This document shows, piece after piece, positions 55,140 through 64,000 of a stretch of DNA of 64,000 bases (positions are counted from its first letter, which is position 1; each line of letters opens with the position of its first letter). Below the pieces are notes generated by a model. That model was not told where the DNA came from. It worked only from the letters and a program-made list of their open reading frames with translations, and ran no database searches. A program made the translations under genes and the position numbers. The DNA is taken from NCBI GenBank assembly GCA_022410635.1, contig JAJVDF010000168.1:1779079-1843078 (forward strand), read 5' to 3'. Source of the stretch: Tretioscincus oriximinensis (Eukaryota; Chordata; Lepidosauria; Squamata; Gymnophthalmidae).

Positions 55140-55432
55140 GTGTGTGTGTGATGTGTCTTATCTTTGGCATCCTCAACTCTTCAAAACACTCACTATATTT
55201 TGGTATCATCAAACTGTGGCCAATGCATGGTTGATTTCATGGGGANCTCTAAGAACTTTTCTTGGCAAATCGGATAAAAAAAGTAGCTTGGGCCTTGGCT
55301 ATCTGAAGGTCCTCCTTCTCCTATATAGACCTGGCTGGGCACTAAGATCTCAAGGAGGAAGCATTTCAAAAATGCAAGGGGCAGGGGAACATAGGAGGGT
55401 CTTCTACACTCTGGAATAGCCTCCCTCTAGAG

Positions 55433-55620
55433 CAGGAGTGGGCAATTAATTTTTCCCAAGGGGCTGCATGAGAAATTGGGGTGGTTTTAGAGGGCCGGAT
55501 TAATATAGTTAACTCAGTTCTACCCAATATTGTATATAACTCTGAGCTAAGAGGGGCGGGCCGGTCAGAGACAGTAGGAGGGCCGCATGTGGCCCTCGGG
55601 CTGCCCCTTGCCCAGGTCTG
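55433..55620 (-). mobile_element. hAT MITE copy 2
   Basis: 188 bp, opposite in orientation to 4493-4679, with ends CAGGAGTGGGCAATT and CCCAGGTCTG and an 8-bp duplication CTCTAGAG at 55425-55432 and 55621-55628. Confidence 0.88.
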
Positions 55621-55746
55621 CTCTAGAGGCTCATCAGGCATCTACGCTGTACAGCTTTCTGCACCTTGTTTCTGCTCACAGGATTTTGACTACTTGCTTC
55701 CACTGCATTTGTTCTTCCAGGGAGGGTGGGAGGTTCTTTTAAACTA

Positions 55747-55948
55747 GCCTGACCAGATGACCCCTTTTTTGGGGGGAGTGAAAACCCATTTTTGNGGCGC
55801 CTCCCAGTTTCTTCTGAGGAAAAAAAAACTTAAAAAGAGATTTTTTTCCGAAAAAAAACCCTTTTTTTGAAACAATTTCCTCAGCAAAAACCGTGAGGCA
55901 CTCCAAAACCGGTTTCTACCCCCCAAAAAAGGGGTCATCTGGTCAGTC
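55747..55948. mobile_element. Mariner-type MITE copy 2
   Basis: 'gcctgaccagatgacccc' and 'ggggtcatctggtcagtc' as inverted ends with flanking TA (55745-55746, 55949-55950). Confidence 0.78.
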
Positions 55949-56284
55949 TATATAAACCTTTTTCTGATTTAAAAAGTTTTGTTCTGTTCTTTTAATCTTC
56001 TGTAACCTGCCTTGGGACTTATGGTGAAGGACAGGATATAAATAAATAAATAAATTACAGAAGTGATCTGTCATTGCTTACTTCTGTCAAGAGCAAACCA
56101 GTAGTCCTTTACTTTCCAGGCCTCTTCCATTAGTCAAATTGTATCAACAAAAGATAAGTTTTTTTGGGTTTTTTAAAGTGAATAAAGACAAGATAGAAGT
56201 TGACCACAGATCTAAAACTCTCAAGCTATTTGGTAGATATACAATCGTTTAGATATCAGAAAAAAGCTTTCTGACAGCAAGNAT

Positions 56285-56395
56285 GATAAACCAGTGAAAT
56301 AGGTTGCCACAGGAGGTGGCGAGATCTCTTTCGCTGGATGGTGTCAAACAGAAGCTGGACAGTTATCTGCTTGAGATGGTTTATTGAGTTCTGTA
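56285..56395 (+). mobile_element. CR1-like fragment, older subfamily
   Basis: 'gtgaaataggttgccacaggaggtgg' through 'agctggacagttatctgc' is CR1 3' coding end, shared with 63820-63890. Confidence 0.6.
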
Positions 56396-56399
56396 TCGA

Positions 56400-57145
56400 G
56401 CTTTAGAAAGACTCTAGTAAAATGAAGATTCAAAAGAAGCCCAGAGTTTATAAATAGCAAGACAGGTATCATCATCCCATTAGTTCACATAATATCCAAA
56501 GCAGTGGGGTCTATGATTCGATCATTCTATGATTTAGTAAAAAGACATACTGCATTGCAATTTTATATTTCAGAAACTTTATTTTTAATTGCAGGAAAAT
56601 TCTCCCATGTGCAAATGTCTCCTGATTAAATGTACTTTTTAATTTTGCAATATAGGCATGTTGCATCATGTAATTCATACAGTCATCACAATTATACTTA
56701 AAGATGATGGATCTATTAGGGCTGTCTGAAGCAACCTGAATTTCATCAGATAGTGCCAGGAAAGCATTAAGGTTCCCAGGGTCCAAAAGCAGGATACAAT
56801 GTATAGTCTCACATCTTGTTTCCCCCTGCCAAGATGCCTCAATCATTGAAAATTGTGCATTTTTCTATTTTGTCCCAGATAAAACCACTGTTATAAGGTC
56901 AGACAGTCACTAGCTTTCACTTAACCATGTTCTTTTTTTTTAAAAAAAAATCTCGTTAACTGAACCTACCTCAAAATTACAATGCAATTAAATCTGTACT
57001 CTGTTTTTTATTTTGTTGTTTATTTTACAATGGATGTCTCNCAAATTTAATTATCATTCTGCTGATCTCTCTTTTTAAAAGTAAGAAGTCCCATATCTCA
57101 AAAATGTGGTCAGTTTTATGTGTCACATGCTAATATTCACTATGG
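56400..57145. other. Upstream flank, nothing recognised
   Basis: A/T-rich with short homopolymers; no promoter signature for CERS3 was identified. Confidence 0.45.
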
Positions 57146-57541
57146 GCCCTTCCCCACTGACAATATTTAGCAAGGTGGAAGCAACATCATTTTTGATCCG
57201 CCCCAAGAAGTCATGCATGTTTAACAATCCATTTGCTAAAAGGTCCAAATGGAATTTCCAATCTTCATGGAGCCATTCAGTCAAGTGAGTATGGTAAATC
57301 TTGTGAGATTTCAAGGCTAGCTATAAAAAAGTTCTTTAGCTCTCGACTTGCAGAGAATGCTGGGAAATTGTAGTAAGGCAGTTGCAGCAATGCCTTATGG
57401 GGGCTCGTCATGTGATGAGATTATTAGGCAATTTATTGGAGCAGCGTGGAAACTTGAGATAGGGGAGGTGGTTCGTGAACACCCTTCCACACTGAAATAT
57501 GAGGGCCCTTCCCCACTGAAATATCAGGTGGGGAAGGGCCC
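57146..57541. mobile_element. DNA element with GGGCCCTTCCCCAC ends
   Basis: Starts GGGCCCTTCCCCACTGA and ends TGGGGAAGGGCCC, with TAT on both sides; a second internal copy of the end lies at about 57503. The interior shares 'gaagcaacatca' and 'gagaatgctgggaaattgtag' with family C (22213, 62543). Confidence 0.6.
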
Positions 57542-58509
57542 TATTACTAATCTGCATTGTGGCAATCAATTTGCTAAATGATACAACCATATCAGTCAGA
57601 GGTGATTCGACAGGGTGAACAAAACCCACCCCAAGGCAAAACACATCCCAGTATGCCAGATAGCTGCCCTGGAGGTGACGTGAAAGTGGAACCCACACCA
57701 CATTTTTGTGGGCTTTACACTAGTTCCATACTAAATCAAATAATGGAAATACAGGCGCAAGGGAAATGTCTGAGAATAATTTTATATTCTATAATTATTC
57801 TTTACGTTTTAGTAAAATCCACCAAATAGCATTTCCAGACTTCGCAATCTCCTATTTTTCACTGCTGGTATCGAAATAGCAGCTTTAGACAAAAATAAAT
57901 TTGATCTTGAGCAAGATAAATGTTGAGAAACATCGCTTGGATTTCTCTTTATATCGTAATTTTTTACTCAGAATGTCTGACCCAATAAATTTAATTACAT
58001 TTATATCCCACCTTTTATGCAAAGGTCCTAGGGTAGGTTGCAACATGCAATTGTTGTGTTTGTATTGCTAGATTGACATTAAAATTATTTTATTTTTCTC
58101 TTGTTGATTCAAGATTTTTATGTGTTCTCTATTTTAATGAAGTGTGTCTGGATGTATACTCTGCTTGTTTTCTTAAAGACTGTCCTTAAAGGAAAGCTGG
58201 GAGTTTTTCTAGAGATTATCCTGCAATTGCACAATATGACAAGGGAAGAACACCCACACCAGGTGTTTTTGTTACAGGTGAGATGAAATCCAAAATAGAA
58301 CTGAATCTCTACTTTGTGATCATTCAAAGAAAGCTTTGGACCTAGGTATAGATGTGAAGGCTAACCAATTTGACAATCCAGTTTCACTTGACATTTGGCT
58401 GACTTGAAAGTCACCCCTGACATTTTAGTTGTAGAGATTCCAGCTGTGTTTAACTAAAATACTATGCCACCAGTCTCAGTAGCAAAGAGAGTGGAAATGT
58501 GAGACANAG

Positions 58510-58935
58510 GCTGCGTGCACACAACAACCTAAAAACCATAATAAAACTATATTCCGCAATATAGAAATTGCGTGTCTGTGTACACCACTGAAGGTATATT
58601 CCAGAATATAGCACTAGGGTGTGCACACCACAAAAGCTATATTCTGGATTATAGCAATCACGTGCATACAGGCGCCCCTCCCAGCCTGCTTTCGGGGGCT
58701 GCTGCTGCCATTGGTGGATGATCATCGCTGTTGCTTTGCCTCCTCCTCAAAGCCAAACCATTTCCAGTCAGCAGCAGCCCCCCGAAAGCAGGCGGAGGTC
58801 TGGCTAGAGGAAATTCTGCCGAAGCAACAGGCAGAGGCAGAAGCAGCCCAGTACTGCTGGCCCCATCCACATGGAGCCTAGGTCNGGGTCACATCTTGGG
58901 ACAGAGCTTGGCCATCCACATGCCAGTATAGTCTA
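58510..58935. mobile_element. Family D DNA element, second copy
   Basis: 'gctttcgggggctgctgctgccat' and 'cttggccatccacatgccag' recur from 26630-26860 and 20165-20195; 'cagcagccccc' and 'gggggctgctgctg' form an inverted pair (58697, 58773). Confidence 0.55.
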
Positions 58936-59339
58936 GTATTCTGCTGGAATTGAGGCTGGAAGAGAATATTGTCCTTTTGGGATGGAAGCTAAAAACCTTT
59001 CTTTTTGATCTGCTAGGTGGGGTGGGGATAGATTTTATAGGAGGTTATTGNATGTTTTATTGATTGTATATATCTTATTTTGTGAGGTTTTTTGGAAGAA
59101 ATATATTATAAATAAACATTTTATTATTTATTTTATTTTGCAGTCTCTTCCTGGAGATGTGTCAGTCACCATCATTGTGTTAACCTGGGTTTTGGCTGGA
59201 AAAAAAACAGCTTTCTCTCCATTTGTAACTTGTTAATTTTGTTTCAATATTCTGTGGTATAACCTATGTATAGTTATACTGTATATAGGTTATACCGCAT
59301 AATATACTGCAGTAGTATATTGAGCTGGATTTAGGCTGT

Positions 59340-60880
59340 ATTTTGCCCATGGGCTGTAATTTATTTACTTATTTACTTTATTTATTTTATTTATTTTACT
59401 CCTCCTCATCCCTCAGCTACTTTGGGTTTTGTAATAATAAAAGCAATAAGAAATATTATCTTCTTAGAACTACCAGTATCTATATTTTGCCAAAGTACGG
59501 CCCTGGTGGTATAGAAATGCAAATAAGTAAATAAAATAAAATAAAAAAATTCTTCCTTTCCAGGAATATTGTTCATCAGTGCTTAACTTTCTATGAAAGC
59601 TTACTTCATAGTGTTTGAATGTGGGAAGACCCAGATCCCATAGATATCCAGCCAACTCAGACCTACGTAGACTCTATTAATCTCCTATTTCAGCTCAGAT
59701 ATTGTATCAAAAGTTGTTAAGGAATAGTTAGATTACACTGTTGGTTTACATACAATTGCTGTATCACATCTTGGGATCTTTGGTGAAAGGGCAGGATATG
59801 AATATAAAATGGCTAAAATATCGTAAGATATCCTGTCTATAATTTATTGTTTGCATTTCAAGATCGTTAAGAAAAAATCAATTTTCTTCTGGCTATTTAT
59901 TGAATTTTTTGAAGAATCTTCAAGAGGAAACAGGGAATCTTCAACAGGGAATTTCCACTTAAACATCCTAAGATGTGACTTAAGGACTGCTCCACAGTCA
60001 CTGTAATTTTCTCCCAATAATTTTTATATGCAAATTATAAGTAAATAGTTTTTCTGCCAGGAATGAATATTTTTATCTTAAAATTGTTATTGTCGTTTTA
60101 AAGAGATCCTTATTCTAACAATGCAATTATTTTAATAATTGGACAAAATGTGAAAAAATAGTTTGTAATCACCCTTTACATTGGAAGTAAATGTAAACTA
60201 AATTCCTAAATGTTCATAACAAGACATCTGTTTTATGCCATTTAAACCTAGCTTTCATTGGTAGGGAATAACCTAAAATCATTTTTTTCTACCTTAAAGC
60301 TACCACTTAACTTGAGCACTCATAAATTTGATAAGAGAACTTGGAGAGGTTGGAACACTTTATTCTTACTTTGTAACTCTGGAAAAATAAAGTAAAATGG
60401 ACCATATGTAAATAGTATCTTGTAAAACAACTTCAGTTTGACGTATTGAAACAAAATAGAGATGTGGTTAGTAGATTAATCATCAACAGAGGAGTGGAAA
60501 GGAATTAGTAAAAGCTGCTGAGGAAACACCGAGGAATCAAAAGCCAATGCAGGGATAAACTGTATAAATATGTTAGTAGATTACTGAGGATTATAAGGAT
60601 GAGACAATGGAACCATCTCACAGGGGATTGGGAGTGATAGGGGTGAATGCTGGGCTTTCTTATATTATATTATATTATATTATATTATATTATTATATTA
60701 TATTCTTTTTGTTATATTAGTTGGTATGTTGTGAGAGATTTTTAATATATTCAATTGTCATTTGTGGAATATATTACCATATTTGGACTTTTTTTATGTC
60801 TTTTTTTGTTTATCTTGTTATTTAGTTTGTATGTTTATGTGCATATTACTTAATAAATATGTATTTATTACATATATATT
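59340..60880. other. Upstream flank, A/T-rich, nothing recognised
   Basis: Contains an (ATATT)n tract at 60658-60703 and an L2-like tail remnant near 59780. No exon. Confidence 0.5.
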
Positions 60881-60882
60881 AC

Positions 60883-61178
60883 GGATAGCTCAGTTGCTTA
60901 GGAATTCGTCTCTTGCCTGGGAGATGGGGTTTCAAAGCCCTGTGTGGGACATGGGGAGGGGTGAGCACCTTCCACTAGCCTGTAGCTTTAGCCAACCCAG
61001 CTATTCGAAAGCATGAATTGCAAGAAATTGCAACTGACTGCAAGTAGATACATGGGAACCACCACAGCCTGGTGGGGAAGATAGAATGTGAGCCTTCAGG
61101 CAAAATATATCCTTGTAAGCCGCTTTGAGTCCCTTTGAAAGGTGAGAAAAGCGGGGTATAAGAACCCAGTTCTTCTTN
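60883..61178 (+). mobile_element. tRNA-derived SINE family B, best copy
   Basis: Starts 'ggatagctcagttgctta' (tRNA-like A-box region) with 'gggtttcaaagcc' at the B-box place, then the body 'ctagcctgtagctttagcc' to 'ggtgagaaaagcggggtataa' and a CTT-rich tail. Reference copy for the other family B fragments. Confidence 0.8.
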
Positions 61179-61861
61179 TTATTATTATTTTGCAATTCAT
61201 CCATCAATAACAGTAGGGAAATATAATGTTAGAAGGGTTGATATCTATCCAATTTCTACCACTAGTGGGGACAGACAGAGTTGTTAAAAATATATTATAC
61301 CTGATACATACTTCCAGAGATTCATTTTCCATTTTGCTTTCTCAGCCTCTTTTGCTATCTCCAAATCAAATAGGTTTTAAAAAACTAAAATGAACTTTCT
61401 AAATATTCTAAATCACATCAGTAATTTAGCATGACAAAATTAAAGCTAGGTTTAAACAGCATCAAACAGACATCTGGTTGTAAATATTTAGGAATCTACT
61501 TTCAATAATTTATGGGAAACTGCAGAGAAGAAAAGTATGGAAAGACAGCAAGGAAATTTGTCAATAGTAATTACTTTTTTCTGTACGAGGAAAAGATCTC
61601 CAGCCCTCTAGACCTTGAAATATATTTAAGGAAAAAATGTTGTCCAACTATGATCAGGGCTTCACATTTTGATTAATTTGTTTTTAACTTTAATCTGGAG
61701 CCCAATCACTGTGAACATGATTCTTTTTATTGTCTTTTGCCATTTGCCATTTGACTGTTTTGCTACTTTAAAAATCATTTAGAAAAAAATCATATATTTT
61801 CCATATAGTTTTTGTTTCAGTAAACTTAAATAAAGTTTTTCCCCTGTAAATTTATTTATAT

Positions 61862-61935
61862 TTCGAATAGCAGAGTTGGCTAGAGCAGAGGCCAGTAGAA
61901 GGCACTCACCCTCTCCGTGGCCGACACAGGCCTTC
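61862..61935 (-). mobile_element. SINE family B short fragment
   Basis: 'ttcgaatagcagagttggctagagc' to 'ctccgtggccgacacaggcc' matches the reversed middle of family B. Confidence 0.5.
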
Positions 61936-62265
61936 AAAAAGGCAGGAAGAGAAGAAAGACCATCTCTTAATGATTGCACCATTTGTGCCTCAGTACTTAG
62001 TGAATACTCTTGGATAAAACCAATCTGGTCAGCATCCTTCAAACAATCAGGCAATAAAACTCCATTCCTTATAGCCTAGAATCTACTTCAGGAATTTACT
62101 ATCCTATACGAATCATTTACTCAGAACTACATTCCGGGGAAGTAGCTTTAGGATAGAGGGTTCCTGTCTAGTGTAATTCCACTTACAAATAAGTCTACCA
62201 GCTTATTATCTTTAAATGTGCGTACATTTATTCATATCTATTTCTGTTTAACACGATGTCCGAAA

Positions 62266-62420
62266 GTCTCAGACTGTGTCCAGATATCACTTACTTGTTC
62301 CACTATATTTGGATATTCTGGAAGAAAACATTGTCTGGACTGTTTTATCCTGAAATATACATACTTTATTTCAGAATAACCAAATAATGTGAAATAAATA
62401 ACTTCTGGATGCAGCTTCAT
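62266..62420. mobile_element. Palindromic MITE-like element, third copy
   Basis: 'gactgtgtccagatatcactta' and 'acttctggatgcagct' resemble the ends at 1796-1928; the inner 'tattctggaa' / 'tttcagaata' motifs pair. Diverged. Confidence 0.45.
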
Positions 62421-62542
62421 AGTGAATATAAAATGAGAATAAAAATAGATCCAGTAAAGCCACTTCATCCCCACATTGTTCGCCTCACTATTTCTTTTAA
62501 AATGCGTTCATGATCCATCCTCACGCTGCTCCAACCATCTTG

Positions 62543-62880
62543 TCAATTACGAGACCCATAAGGAATTGTTGCACTTGCCTTACTACAATTCCCAGCATTC
62601 TCTGTGGGTCCACCTACAATTCCCCAGCATTCTCTGCAAGCCTTCCTACAGTTCCCAAACATTCTTTCCGAGCCAACAGCCAATGAACTTTTACGTGTTA
62701 TTTCAAATCTCATGGGATTAGCCATGCTCACATTGCAGAATGTCCCCACAAAGTTTTCTTTTGGATTTTACCAAATGCCTGCTGTTGAATCACACAAATT
62801 GCAGTGGCTAGAAATTCTACTGCCTTATGGGATGGATTGAAGGTGATGTTGCTACCAACTTGTTGGAAATCATGCGTGGG
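62543..62880 (-). mobile_element. Family C DNA element, minus copy
   Basis: The reverse strand matches 22213-22470 over most of its length ('ttggtagcaacatcacc', 'tagaatttctagccactg'); 'attcccagcattctctg' repeats three times at 62589-62668. Confidence 0.55.
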
Positions 62881-62907
62881 ATGTGGTCTAAATTAGTTAA
62901 AACAATA

Positions 62908-63334
62908 GACTGACCAGATTTTCTGAGGCCCAAAGTGGGGTAATTAATATTCTTGCCAATTTGCATATTCATTAATATGCAAATCACCCACAAACATGCA
63001 TACCCTCTGAAAATCCCCACCCGAGGAACCTGCGAAGCATGTGACAATATTTTGAAACGTGCAAGAATATTTTGAAGTGCATGAGAATTTTAGAAGTGTA
63101 TGAGAAATTTGCATTTTTTTTACTGAAGGGAGGATGCCTTCAGGAGTTGGCCCCAGTTGCCAGAGCCAGTGGTGGTGCAGTTAATTTAAATAAATAAATA
63201 TTTTTTTAAAAAAAAAATTAAAAAANTTTTTTCCTCAACAAAAAATGGGGTAATTGCTCCCCCCCTGGGAGGGCAGAGTAGACACCACAAAACTGGATTC
63301 CCCCGCTCCCCCCAAAGGGGTCATCTGGTCAGCT
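62908..63334. mobile_element. Mariner-type MITE copy 3, longer
   Basis: Ends 'gactgaccagat' and 'ggggtcatctggtcagct' with TA on both sides (62906-62907, 63335-63336). The 427-bp interior differs from copies 1 and 2 and is A/T-rich at 63180-63240. Confidence 0.6.
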
Positions 63335-63804
63335 TATTAAAATAATNACCATGTATACATTGGGGGAAATGCTGTTCCCTCAGCCAAAAAAGAGGGTAAA
63401 AAATGTGCCTTCACAGTTGCTTCTGTAGCTTGGATCCAGGGATTTATCACCAAGAAGCTGGCATTCACACACACACCCCACCTCCTTTACTTACTGAAGG
63501 GAGTGGCACCATTGTTAGAGATTCACATACAAATCTAAAACAGTGTTCAGGCCTATGGATATTTGGGACTGACTACTTGTCTCAACAGTCCTAAAAGCAT
63601 AATACCTGATATAGCAGGTACTTCTAAGAAACATTCAAATCATGACCCAAGGAAAAAATAACTTTGAATTCATTTACTCTCCCACTCCCCAGTGATATCT
63701 GGCATCACTGTACTTCCGATACCAGTGAAATATGTAACCACCATAACCCCTAGTCATAATAATAACCTACTCTTTATGCATTTAAGATTAGCCTGAGCAT
63801 AGAG

Positions 63805-63975
63805 CTCCATGTTCAACCAGTGGAATAGGTTGCTACAAGAGTAGGAGTTCTGCTTTGATAGACGTCTTCAAATAAAGGCTGGACAGTCATTTNTGTAGGA
63901 GTTATGTGAATCCTGTGTAGAATAAGGGTGTAACCTAATAATCATGGAAGTCCCTTCTAATACTATGATTCCAAG
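63805..63975 (+). mobile_element. CR1 LINE 3' end, older subfamily
   Basis: 'ccagtggaataggttgctac', 'aaataaaggctggacagtcat' and the tail-like 'taatactatgattcc'. Confidence 0.7.
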
Positions 63976-64000
63976 GCTGCAGCCACACATGATAATCTCA

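Larger units (their letters stand above)
55280..56060 (+). mobile_element. L2-like LINE 3' end with two nested elements
   Basis: Outer sequence 'ggctatctgaaggtcctccttctcc' ... 'gttctgttcttttaatc' ... 'ggacttatggtgaaggacagg' and (AAAT)n. A hAT MITE (55433-55620) and a mariner MITE (55747-55948) interrupt it. Confidence 0.65.

Noticed and set aside
60883..60950. tRNA gene starting ggatagctcag
   Set aside because: SINE family B head; several copies share the non-tRNA body.

Overview
The window is vertebrate nuclear DNA, most likely from a squamate reptile (lizard or gecko type; the species is not resolved). The evidence is a split gene with GT-AG introns and a dense mix of CR1, L2-like, L1 and R4-type LINE fragments, tRNA-derived SINEs, hAT, Tc1/mariner and Helitron-like elements, and long microsatellites. 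Many single-base Ns and one 225-base N run (40590-40814, inside a GAA tract) mark an imperfect assembly.

Only one host protein-coding gene can be supported. It is a ceramide synthase on the minus strand, spread over about 40 kb (start codon at 53154, stop at 13034). Ten coding exons were found by translation; all have GT donors, AG acceptors and matching phases, and they join into one 426-residue frame with no internal stop. The homeobox-like domain, the Lag1p motif with its His-His and His-Asp pairs, and the acidic C-terminal tail identify the family. The motifs VHDIAD, YWGY and IFIK and the very acidic tail favour CERS3, the very-long-chain enzyme of skin barrier lipids. The tail is extended by a fourfold perfect-length 10-residue repeat rich in Lys-Asn-Gly.

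Layout. 1-13033: downstream flank and probable 3' UTR, holding SINEs, a 96-bp tandem expansion inside a SINE, a CR1 pair, hAT and mariner MITEs and an LTR-like block. 13034-13300: last coding exon. 13301-30025: a 16.7-kb intron with a SPIN-like hAT element, a 212-bp tandem array, nested palindromic elements and a Helitron-like element. 30026-41259: seven coding exons separated by CR1 and SINE fragments, an R4-type LINE fragment, an AGT microsatellite and the GAA gap. 41260-51929: a 10.7-kb intron filled by a mariner MITE, a 39-bp minisatellite, a twin-primed L1, head-to-head L1 copies and a long palindromic element. 51930-53154: first two coding exons. 53155-64000: upstream flank (5' UTR exon and promoter not found) with an L1 ORF1 fragment, an LTR-like block, L2, hAT and MITE nests and SINEs.

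Most other long open frames come from repeats or microsatellites and are not genes. The most notable non-gene signals are: three copies of a palindromic 'foldback' repeat, each flanked by its own 12-15 bp target-site duplication; a SPIN-like hAT with a perfect 8-bp duplication; two mariner-type MITE families; a Helitron-like family ending in hairpin-CTAG; and a 212-bp tandem array without recognised homology.
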